Positions 1 through 5,580 of a stretch of 5,580 nucleotides of DNA are shown here, one piece after another. This DNA is from Streptosporangiaceae bacterium (GTDB lineage: Bacteria > Actinomycetota > Actinomycetes > Streptosporangiales > Streptosporangiaceae). The notes under the pieces were generated by a model. That model ran no database searches, was not told the DNA's origin, and worked only from the letters and a program-made list of their open reading frames with translations. How positions within the stretch are numbered: position 1 is the first letter of the stretch; each line of letters starts with the position of its first letter. The stretch lies in assembly GCA_030045215.1 (NCBI GenBank), contig JASIBJ010000765.1, positions 1 to 5,580 of the forward strand. The letters run 5' to 3'. A program made the translations under genes and the position numbers.

Positions 1-6
1 AGCCAT
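1..6 (-). CDS. First two codons of a divergent gene leaving the window, possibly cyp125-like
   Basis: The complement of bases 4-6 reads ATG and that of 1-3 reads GCT, so a protein starting Met-Ala would leave the window on the left. The start is supported by a GGAGG ribosome binding site 8 nt upstream (complement of 15-19) and by a KstR-like operator centred about 26 nt upstream. The product cannot be read from two codons. From known gene order, M. tuberculosis fadA5 (Rv3546) is divergent from cyp125 (Rv3545c), which starts the igr operon, so a steroid C26-monooxygenase P450 or another side-chain gene is the natural guess. That identity is inference only; the existence of a start here is moderately supported. 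Confidence 0.45.
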
Positions 7-14
7 GGCGAGGA

Positions 15-19
15 CCTCC
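15..19 (-). promoter_or_regulatory. Ribosome binding site of the divergent gene
   Basis: The minus strand reads GGAGG, followed by 8 nt and then ATG (complement of 4-6). This is a near-ideal Shine-Dalgarno arrangement and is the main reason to believe that a gene starts at the left edge. Confidence 0.5.
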
Positions 20-25
20 AGGATC

Positions 26-39
26 TGTAACGTGTTCTA
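26..39. promoter_or_regulatory. KstR-like operator, site 1
   Basis: TGTAACGTGTTCTA matches every fixed base of the KstR consensus TNNAACNNGTTNNA known from mycobacteria and rhodococci. KstR is a TetR-family repressor of cholesterol catabolism that is released by steroid CoA thioesters. The site lies about 20 nt upstream of the divergent minus-strand start at base 6, where it would overlap that gene's promoter. Read on the minus strand it begins TAGAACACGTT and shares the AGAACACGTT core with site 2. The motif match is direct. KstR binding is inferred, because no regulator gene is in the window. Confidence 0.75.
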
Positions 40-94
40 GTGGGATTCAAGCACGTGCGAATGCTGGGGTGAATGGCCAGCACCTCGAATTTTT

Positions 95-108
95 GAGAAC
101 ACGTTCTA
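95..108. promoter_or_regulatory. KstR-like operator, site 2, before fadA5
   Basis: GAGAACACGTTCTA fits the KstR consensus at all fixed bases except the first T. Its inner part AGAAC-AC-GTTCT is a perfect inverted repeat around a 2-nt centre. It ends 32 nt before the fadA5 start and overlaps a TACTAT -10 element, so a bound repressor would block RNA polymerase directly. Centre-to-centre distance to site 1 is 69 bp, which suits one operator for each divergent promoter. Confidence 0.78.
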
Positions 109-112
109 CTAT
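107..112 (+). promoter_or_regulatory. Likely -10 element of the fadA5 promoter
   Basis: TACTAT fits the actinobacterial TANNNT -10 pattern and lies 28 nt before the GTG start. This gives a predicted transcript start near 118-120 and a short leader containing the AAGGAG site. No good -35 hexamer lies 17 bp upstream, which is common in actinobacteria. Its overlap with KstR-like site 2 supports repression by steric block. Confidence 0.5.
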
Positions 113-129
113 GGAGCTGGCCGAGCGTT

Positions 130-1304
<1,175 letters not shown>

Positions 1305-1321
1305 TCGCAACGCCGGGAGCT

Positions 1322-2140
1322 TCACGCGTGCTGGCTGCTCACTGAGACCACCTCGCCGGTGAGATACGAGGCGTAGTCGCTGGCCAGGAACACCATGACG
1401 TTGGCGACTTCCCACGGCTCGGCGCCCCGGCCGAAGGCCTCACGGCGCGCGAGTTCGTCCAGCACGTCCTGGCTCATCACCTTGGCCAGGAACGGATGGG
1501 TCGCCAGGCTGGGCGCGACCGCGTTGACCCGGATGCCGTGCGGTGCGACGTCCAGTGCGGCGCATCGGGTCAGCGCCATGACTCCGGCCTTGGCCGCCGC
1601 GTAGTGGGCCTGGCCTTCCTGCGCCCGCCAGCCGAGCACGGAGGCGTTGTTGACCACCGCGCCGCCGTGCCCCTGGGCGACCATGTGCAGCAGCGCCGCC
1701 CGGGTGCCGCGGAACGTTCCGTTCAGAGTGACGTCGAGCACCCGCGTCCATTCCGCGTCGGTCATCTCCAGCACGGACCTCGTCCCGCCGAGCCCGGCAT
1801 TGTTGATCATTACGTCGATCCGGCCGAAGTGGTCGGCCGCACCCGTGATCAGCGCCTGGACTGAGTAGTCATCGGTGACATCGCAGGGTGTCGACCAGAC
1901 CGAGTCGCCGTAGACCTCGGCCAGCTCCGACGCGAACGCGGCCAGCCGTTCCTCATGCTGGTCGCTGATCGCGACCTTCGCTCCCTCCTCGAGGCAGCGG
2001 CGGGCGGCCGCGGATCCGATGCCGGCGCCCGCCGCTGCCGTGATGACGACCACCTTGCCGTCAAGGAGCTGGTGGCTGGCGGGCCGTTCGGGCGCGGGTA
2101 CCGGCTGGCCCGGTGCCGCCGGTTCGCCTGCTGGCGTCAT
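1322..2140 (-). CDS. ipdF: Short-chain dehydrogenase IpdF-like (5-hydroxy-HIP-CoA pathway oxidoreductase)
   Basis: A 272-residue classical SDR. In steroid degraders IpdF oxidises the 5-hydroxyl of the C/D-ring intermediate during beta-oxidation of HIP-CoA, with NAD(P). Visible parts: the nucleotide-binding loop TAAAGAGIG at 34-42; Asp60 at the end of the second strand, which favours NAD+; NNAG at 113-116; and catalytic Ser167, Tyr180 and Lys184 (YAAAK). LLDGKVVVITAAAG, NNASVLGWRAQ and the C-terminal ASYLTGEVVSVSSQH closely resemble M. tuberculosis Rv3559c as I remember it. The ATG at 2140 is chosen because AAGGAGG lies 8 nt before it; an open frame continues upstream but has no homology. A proline-rich tail of about 25 residues precedes the fold. 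It lies downstream of ipdE1 and is probably co-transcribed with it. The usual tetrad Asn is Thr138. Confidence 0.9.
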   Translation of the reverse strand: MTPAGEPAAPGQPVPAPERPASHQLLDGKVVVITAAAGAGIGSAAARRCLEEGAKVAISDQHEERLAAFASELAEVYGDSVWSTPCDVTDDYSVQALITGAADHFGRIDVMINNAGLGGTRSVLEMTDAEWTRVLDVTLNGTFRGTRAALLHMVAQGHGGAVVNNASVLGWRAQEGQAHYAAAKAGVMALTRCAALDVAPHGIRVNAVAPSLATHPFLAKVMSQDVLDELARREAFGRGAEPWEVANVMVFLASDYASYLTGEVVSVSSQHA

Positions 2141-2148
2141 GGATGCAA

Positions 2149-2153
2149 CCTCC
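2149..2153 (-). promoter_or_regulatory. Ribosome binding site that fixes the ipdF start
   Basis: The minus strand reads AAGGAGG, then 8 nt, then ATG (2140). This rules out the much longer reading frame that extends upstream to about 2560 in the same phase. Confidence 0.8.
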
Positions 2154-2158
2154 TTCTC

Positions 2159-2221
2159 GGCGCGGCAAGCACCGGCGCGGCAAGCACCGTCAGCCTCGGC
2201 GCGGCAAGCACCGTCAGCCCT
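2159..2221. repeat. Short tandem repeat in the ipdE1-ipdF gap
   Basis: GGCGCGGCAAGCACC (15 nt) occurs exactly three times, at 2159-2173, 2174-2188 and 2198-2212. The last two copies are followed by GTCAGCC plus two bases, giving a 24-nt unit in near-identical form (GTCAGCCTC, then GTCAGCCCT). The same GTCAGCCTC occurs once more at 2238-2246, across the ipdE1 stop codon. The array fills most of the 98-bp space between ipdE1 and ipdF and ends just upstream of the ipdF ribosome binding site. It looks like local slippage duplication. A role in translation or mRNA folding between the two genes is possible but not shown. Confidence 0.85.
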
Positions 2222-2238
2222 GGCGCCGCCGCCACTGG

Positions 2239-3423
2239 TCAGCCTCGGGGCTGGCGAGGAAGGCCAAGGGCCCGCTCGGCGATGATGCCACGCTGGATCT
2301 CGGCCGACCCGCCGTAAATCGTGTCGGCCCGGCTGAACAAGAACAACCGCTGCCAGTCGTTCAGGTCGTAGGGCGGACCCTGGACGACCAGCGACGCGGG
2401 CCCGAGCACCTGCATCGCCAGCTCGCCGAGATCGCGATGCCACCGGGACCAGATCAGCTTGACCACCGACGCCTCGGCGGCTGCGGTCGCGCCGACGTCC
2501 GCCGCGTCTCCGTCGAGCATCGTGAGCATCTGCTCGCGCATCACCCGCAGCTCGATCCACGCCCTGGCCAGCTTGTCGCGCAGCAGCGGGTCACGAGCGG
2601 CGCCATTGCGGCGGGCCGCGTCGATCAGAGCGTCCAGTTCTCGCTGGTACCCGACCTGCTGGCCGAGCGTCGAGACGCCGCGCTCGATCGCCAGCGTGGC
2701 CATCGCCACCCGCCAGCCGTCGCCGGGCTGGCCGACCACCATGTCGCGCGCGGTCCTGGCGCCGTCGAAGAACACCTCGTTGAATTCGGAGGTGCCGGTG
2801 AGCTGGCGGATCGGCCTGACCGTGATGGCAGGCTGTTTCATCGGAACGAGGAGGTACGACAGGCCGGTCGAGCGCCGCGAGCCGGCCTCGGTCCTGGCGA
2901 GCAGGAAGCACCAGTCGGCGACATGGGCCAGAGAGGTCCACACCTTCTGGCCGGTGATGACCCACTCGTCGCCGTCAAGCCGGGCCGAAGTGCTCAGCGA
3001 GGCGAGATCCGAGCCTGCGCCAGGCTCTGAATAGCCCTGGCACCACAGCTCGCGAACGGCCGCGATCGGCGGCAGGAACCGCTGCTTCTGCTCGGCCGTG
3101 CCGAAGGCCAGCACCGTTGGCCCGAGCAGTTCCTCGCCCATGTGACCGACGCGCGCGGGCGCACCGCTACGCGCGTACTCCTCGTGAAAAATCACCTGCC
3201 GGGCCAGCGTGGCCTCGTGACCGCCGTACTGACGGGGCCAGCCGAGGCAGGTCCAGCCGCTAGCGGCGAGGTGCCGGTTCCACGCCAGCCGCTGCTCGAA
3301 GTGCTCGTGCTCGCGGCCCGGCCCGCCGAGGCCGCGCAGTGCGGCGAAGCGCCCGGTCAGGTTCTGCTCGAGCCACCGCCGCACCCGCTGGCGGAACTCG
3401 GCGTCCTGATCGGCTGGCTGCAC
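2239..3423 (-). CDS. ipdE1: Acyl-CoA dehydrogenase IpdE1-like (alpha-type subunit, steroid C/D-ring degradation)
   Basis: A 394-residue FAD-dependent acyl-CoA dehydrogenase starting at GTG 3423 behind GGGAGG. In mycobacteria IpdE1 (FadE30) pairs with IpdE2 (FadE33) as an alpha2beta2 complex that desaturates 5-OH-HIP-CoA, opening C/D-ring beta-oxidation. Visible features: an N-terminal helical domain at about 8-125; YSEPGAGSDLAS at 131-142 (family signature); GQKVWTS at 158-164; GTSEFNEVFFD at 210-220; ERGVSTLGQQ from 247; and the C-terminal RADTIYGGSAEIQR at 365-378. These stretches, and EFAALKGLGGPGREHE-type residues near 25-40, match remembered FadE30 closely. The usual catalytic Glu after IY is Gly371; Glu247 on helix G may serve as the base, as in isovaleryl-CoA dehydrogenase. 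No IpdE2 gene is visible here. It is transcribed ahead of ipdF. Confidence 0.92.
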   Translation of the reverse strand: MQPADQDAEFRQRVRRWLEQNLTGRFAALRGLGGPGREHEHFEQRLAWNRHLAASGWTCLGWPRQYGGHEATLARQVIFHEEYARSGAPARVGHMGEELLGPTVLAFGTAEQKQRFLPPIAAVRELWCQGYSEPGAGSDLASLSTSARLDGDEWVITGQKVWTSLAHVADWCFLLARTEAGSRRSTGLSYLLVPMKQPAITVRPIRQLTGTSEFNEVFFDGARTARDMVVGQPGDGWRVAMATLAIERGVSTLGQQVGYQRELDALIDAARRNGAARDPLLRDKLARAWIELRVMREQMLTMLDGDAADVGATAAAEASVVKLIWSRWHRDLGELAMQVLGPASLVVQGPPYDLNDWQRLFLFSRADTIYGGSAEIQRGIIAERALGLPRQPRG

Positions 3424-3427
3424 GGAA

Positions 3428-3433
3428 CCTCCC
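3428..3433 (-). promoter_or_regulatory. Ribosome binding site of ipdE1
   Basis: The minus strand reads GGGAGG, 4 nt before GTG at 3423. The spacing is slightly short but the N-terminus MQPADQDAEFRQRVRRWL fits the family start, so this GTG is preferred. Confidence 0.65.
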
Positions 3434-3451
3434 GGCCGGTTACTGTCGCTC

Positions 3452-3475
3452 GTCGAGCACCTTGTGGTCTTCGAC
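3452..3475. other. Inverted repeat in the ipdE1 leader region
   Basis: Arms GTCGAGCACC (3452-3461) and GGTCTTCGAC (3466-3475) pair at 8 of 10 positions around a 4-nt loop (TTGT). If transcribed from the minus strand, this would be a hairpin 28 nt upstream of the ipdE1 start. No T-run follows, so it is not a classical terminator. It could be a leader hairpin, an operator dyad or chance in GC-rich DNA. The rest of 3424-3560 shows a second inverted repeat, CGGCGC/GCGCCG (3505-3510 and 3523-3528), and no small gene. Confidence 0.4.
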
Positions 3476-3561
3476 TGTTGTCTCCCGGTCAGATTGCCCG
3501 CGGACGGCGCGGCAGCACAACTGCGCCGACGCAGAAGCCGACGACCACCTGCGCATACCGT

Positions 3562-3588
3562 TGAAAGATCTTGACCGCAAGTCTTGAC
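3562..3588. promoter_or_regulatory. Candidate KstR2-like operator region
   Basis: AAAGATCTTG (3564-3573) differs at one fixed base from CAAGNNCTTG, the core of the KstR2 operator that controls HIP-degradation genes in mycobacteria. A second dyad, CAAG-T-CTTG (3578-3586), follows directly but has a 1-nt instead of 2-nt centre. Both share TCTTGAC, repeated with 13-bp spacing (3569-3575, 3582-3588). The pair sits between ipdE1 (about 140 nt away) and the plus-strand propeller gene (about 57 nt away), so the controlled gene is uncertain. In mycobacteria ipdE1 and ipdF belong to the KstR2 regulon, which gives the match a reason to be here. The outer consensus bases are not matched. Confidence 0.4.
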
Positions 3589-3629
3589 AATAACTTAATA
3601 GCAGGAAATTGTGACTCAATTAGTAAAAT
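3584..3629 (+). promoter_or_regulatory. AT-rich promoter-like island before the propeller gene
   Basis: A perfect -35 hexamer TTGACA is at 3584-3589. At the standard 17-bp spacing the -10 would be AATTGT (3607-3612), which is poor. A better -10-like TAAAAT lies at 3624-3629 but too far away to pair with it; it could act alone, giving a very short leader. The stretch is strikingly AT-rich against its GC-rich surroundings, as expected of an upstream promoter region. Which elements are used cannot be decided by eye. Confidence 0.4.
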
Positions 3630-3644
3630 GGCTCGGGGGTATCG

Positions 3645-4751
3645 ATGCGCCACCGTTGGGTCTTGGCTACGGCCGCCTTTTGCGGTCTTGCCGCCACCTC
3701 CGGCCTCCCCGCCTCTGTTGCGGCGGCATCGGCGACGCCATCCTGGCAGATCTCCGCTGTGATCCCCGGACCGGCAGGCCTGGCCAATCTCGTCGCCGTG
3801 ACTGCACTCGGAGCGGATGCGTGGGCTGCGGGCGAGGGCGGACCTGCGCTCTACGGGCCCCAGATCGAGAACTGGAACGGCAGCACCTGGGAGAACCTGA
3901 CACCGGCGGGTTTGACGACGGGCCAGATAGAAGCGCTCGGAATGTCGTCACCGAACAACGTGTGGGCGGCCGCTTACAGCAACACGGACAGCTACGCGTT
4001 GCGCTGGAACGGGCATGAGTGGACGGAGTACCAGTTCCACGAGATGGTCTCGCCGACGGGCCTGGTCGTACTGTCGACCCGCGACGTCTGGGTATTCGGG
4101 GTAGCGGGTGAATACCAGCCGTTCATCCGGCGCTTCGACGGGCACCGCTGGCACACTGTCGCAAGCCCCGTGGCGCCGCTCGGCGCAAGCGCAGTGACGG
4201 CGCGCGACATATGGATCGTCGGGGGCGTAGAGCCGTCATACGAATACCAGACCAGCTATGCCAGCGCGCTGGCCAACTGGACCGGGTCGCGGTGGCGCGA
4301 GGTGCGGCTTCCGAATCTGCACCTCAACAAGCATCAGTCGTTCCAGCCCATGGGCGTTGTCGCCACCGGACGTACGAGTGTATGGGTGGACGGCGAAGTT
4401 CTCCGCACCACCGGAGTGGTCGATGAGCGGTCAGTGTTGCTGCGCTGGAACGGCAAATCCTGGAAAATCTACGACAGCCCGGTCAACGACTTGCAGCAGA
4501 TCGCCTCGGACGGGCACACCGGCCTCTGGCTGACCGCGGACGACTCGGTCCACTTCCGCGCCTATCTCGTGCATTTCCGCAACGGCGCCTGGCAGGTCAC
4601 GTCAGCCCCTCTGCCCTCAGGTCAGTCAGACGACAACGTCCAGCTCTACGGCATCGTCAACGTGCCCGGCACGACCTCGGAATGGGCAAGCGGCTGGATC
4701 GCCCAGCCCTATGGCAGCCCACAGGGCGTCGTTGACGTCCTGCGCTCCTGA
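3645..4751 (+). CDS. Secreted seven-bladed W-rich beta-propeller protein, function unknown
   Basis: A 368-residue protein with a Sec signal peptide (basic MRHR, hydrophobic core to about 20, likely cleavage after AAASA near 30). The mature part is a run of repeats. Seven W motifs are seen at 58 (DAWAAG), 105 (NVWAAA), 147 (DVWVFG), 188 (DIWIVG), 245 (SVWVDG), 293 (GLWLTA) and 345 (SEWASG). They alternate with six WNGxxW-type motifs at about 76-82, 120-126, 163-169, 211-217, 267-273 and 310-316. The N-terminal SWQISAVIPGP at 33-43 resembles the half-blade missing at the end, so the ring probably closes by joining the two ends. Such proteins are frequent and uncharacterised in actinomycetes. 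No catalytic motif is seen, and it may bind a surface or polymer. A weak GGGGGT site lies 4 nt before ATG 3645. The next gene follows after 59 bp. Confidence 0.82.
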   Translation: MRHRWVLATAAFCGLAATSGLPASVAAASATPSWQISAVIPGPAGLANLVAVTALGADAWAAGEGGPALYGPQIENWNGSTWENLTPAGLTTGQIEALGMSSPNNVWAAAYSNTDSYALRWNGHEWTEYQFHEMVSPTGLVVLSTRDVWVFGVAGEYQPFIRRFDGHRWHTVASPVAPLGASAVTARDIWIVGGVEPSYEYQTSYASALANWTGSRWREVRLPNLHLNKHQSFQPMGVVATGRTSVWVDGEVLRTTGVVDERSVLLRWNGKSWKIYDSPVNDLQQIASDGHTGLWLTADDSVHFRAYLVHFRNGAWQVTSAPLPSGQSDDNVQLYGIVNVPGTTSEWASGWIAQPYGSPQGVVDVLRS

Positions 4752-4796
4752 GCCGATTGCCGCCAGCTGACTTTCATAATGGCGACTGGGGAATAC

Positions 4797-4803
4797 GAGG
4801 GAG
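4797..4803 (+). promoter_or_regulatory. Ribosome binding site of the YVTN propeller gene
   Basis: GAGGGAG lies 7 nt before ATG 4811. The 59-bp gap (4752-4810) also contains CATAAT (4775-4780), which could be a -10 but has no matching -35, and a weak 5-bp inverted repeat (CGCCA 4761-4765, TGGCG 4780-4784). No convincing terminator is present, so co-transcription with the preceding gene is plausible. Confidence 0.6.
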
Positions 4804-4810
4804 AGTGGCT

Positions 4811-5580
4811 ATGCGCGCCGAACAGGTACGCCGCCTCAGCGCCGGGGCAGTCTTGGCCGTGTGCTTGCCGTTCGTGGTGCTGTCCGGCAGTCAGGCGAGC
4901 GCGGCGGTCGGGCCGGCTGGCGTGCGGGGCATCCACCTCACGGGTATCCCTGACGGGGTGGCGGTCGATCCGGCGACGGACACCGCGTACGTAACGGTGC
5001 GCGGCACGTCGGGCTCCGACGGCCACATAGTCGTGATCGACCTGGCTACGGACGCGATCACCGCCACGATCGAGGTCGGCCAGTACCCGACGGGTATCGC
5101 GGTGGATCCGGACACCGACGTGATTTACGCGATTAACTACCTCAGCGATACCGTGTCGGTGGTCGCCGGTACCAGCAACTCGGTAACTGCCACGATCACC
5201 GACGTGACCAGCCGGGCCAAGGCGCTGAACGGGATAGCCGTCGATCCGGCGACGAACCAGGTCTACGTCGGGGTGGACCCCGGGTCAGTGGCCGTGATCA
5301 GCGGCGCGACGGATGCCGTCACGGACACCATCACGAGCAACGCCAGCTTTCCTGAGGCCGTCGCGGTGAACCAGGAGACTCACACCGTCTATGCCGCGTT
5401 CGGTTTCACGAGTCGCACGCTGCTGGTCATTAGCGGCACGTCGGACGCGGTGACCGACACCATCTTGACGGGGCCGCCTTACTCGGTTGCTGTAGACGCG
5501 GCAACGAACACGTTCTACGTGGGGGACGGCGGGGAAGTGACCGCCTACAGCGGCGCCACCAACGACGTGACCGGCTCCGT
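4811..5580 (+). CDS. Secreted YVTN-type beta-propeller protein, C-terminus beyond the window
   Basis: The open frame runs from ATG 4811 to the right edge, giving 256 complete residues with no stop. A signal peptide is visible: basic MRAEQVRR, a hydrophobic stretch at about 11-25 and a likely cleavage at QASAA near 28-32. The export signal is followed by blades of the YVTN/surface-antigen type: GVAVDPATDTAYVT (49-62), GIAVDPDTDVIYAI (95-108), GIAVDPATNQVYVG (141-154), AVAVNQETHTVYAA (183-196) and SVAVDAATNTFYVG (225-238). Between them are strands such as VAVISGATDAVTDTIT. The repeat interval is 46, 46, 42 and 42 residues. Five blades are present and a sixth has begun, consistent with a seven-bladed ring. 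Proteins of this class are exported or surface-bound. No enzyme motif is seen and the function is unknown. It follows another propeller gene on the same strand. Confidence 0.85.
   Translation, partial: MRAEQVRRLSAGAVLAVCLPFVVLSGSQASAAVGPAGVRGIHLTGIPDGVAVDPATDTAYVTVRGTSGSDGHIVVIDLATDAITATIEVGQYPTGIAVDPDTDVIYAINYLSDTVSVVAGTSNSVTATITDVTSRAKALNGIAVDPATNQVYVGVDPGSVAVISGATDAVTDTITSNASFPEAVAVNQETHTVYAAFGFTSRTLLVISGTSDAVTDTILTGPPYSVAVDAATNTFYVGDGGEVTAYSGATNDVTGS

Noticed and set aside
1305..1321. Bidirectional terminator between fadA5 and ipdF
   Set aside because: The 17-bp gap has no stem-loop with a T-run on either strand.
1711..1720. Perfect palindrome GGAACGTTCC, resembling a KstR half-site pair
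   Set aside because: AAC and GTT are adjacent instead of 2 nt apart, and it lies inside the ipdF coding sequence. It is probably chance.
2159..2221. CRISPR-like array
   Set aside because: The copies are 15 nt, adjacent or with a constant 9-nt filler that is itself repeated, and there are no unique spacers or cas genes.
2141..2560. N-terminal extension of ipdF to a start near 2560
   Set aside because: The extension overlaps the 3' end of ipdE1 in another frame, has low-complexity Arg/Ala-rich sequence from the tandem repeat, and an ideal ribosome binding site precedes the ATG at 2140.
2113..3030. Long plus-strand open frame (305 codons) opposite ipdE1 and the repeat
   Set aside because: It has Arg/Pro-rich composition, no motif, and lies opposite a well-conserved acyl-CoA dehydrogenase.
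4841..4866. Possible lipobox (LAVC, residues 15-18) or Tat signal in the YVTN protein
   Set aside because: Val directly before the Cys does not fit the lipobox, which needs Gly, Ala or Ser there, and the RR pair lacks the Tat consensus. An ordinary Sec signal with cleavage near QASAA fits better.

Overview
The window is very GC-rich, uses GTG as well as ATG starts and has strong GGAGG-type ribosome binding sites. Its enzymes are closest, from my memory of the proteins, to the steroid-degradation genes of Mycobacterium and Rhodococcus. It looks like an actinobacterial chromosome. Two secreted beta-propeller proteins of the kind common in Streptomyces- and Streptosporangium-like actinomycetes suggest a saprophytic, filamentous-type relative, but the genus cannot be fixed from the sequence alone.

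Left part (1-1304): a divergent promoter region carries two matches to the 14-bp KstR operator (TNNAACNNGTTNNA). One lies before a gene that runs off the left edge on the minus strand (only its start codon and second codon are visible). The other lies before a plus-strand thiolase that closely matches FadA5, the cholesterol side-chain thiolase. In M. tuberculosis fadA5 is divergent from cyp125, so this half looks like the same arrangement.

Middle part (1322-3423): a minus-strand pair encodes an acyl-CoA dehydrogenase matching IpdE1 (FadE30) and a short-chain dehydrogenase matching IpdF (Rv3559c type). In the known pathway both act on the C/D-ring remnant of steroids (HIP): IpdE1, with its partner IpdE2, desaturates 5-OH-HIP-CoA, and IpdF oxidises the 5-hydroxyl. 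The IpdE2 partner is not in the window. The pair converges on fadA5 with only 17 bp between stop codons. A short tandem repeat fills the gap between ipdE1 and ipdF.

Right part (3424-5580): a 221-bp divergent intergenic region holds a hairpin, a KstR2-like dyad and an AT-rich promoter-like island. Two plus-strand genes for exported beta-propeller proteins follow. The first has seven W-rich blades of the 'DVWxxG ... WNGxxW' type. The second has YVTN-type blades and is cut by the window end. They have no evident link to steroid catabolism and probably mark the edge of the catabolic cluster.

Taken together, the enzymes join two stages of one route, side-chain beta-oxidation (fadA5) and C/D-ring beta-oxidation (ipdE1, ipdF). 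In mycobacteria these stages are controlled by two different TetR-family repressors, KstR and KstR2. I found no CRISPR array, RNA gene, insertion sequence or defence system.
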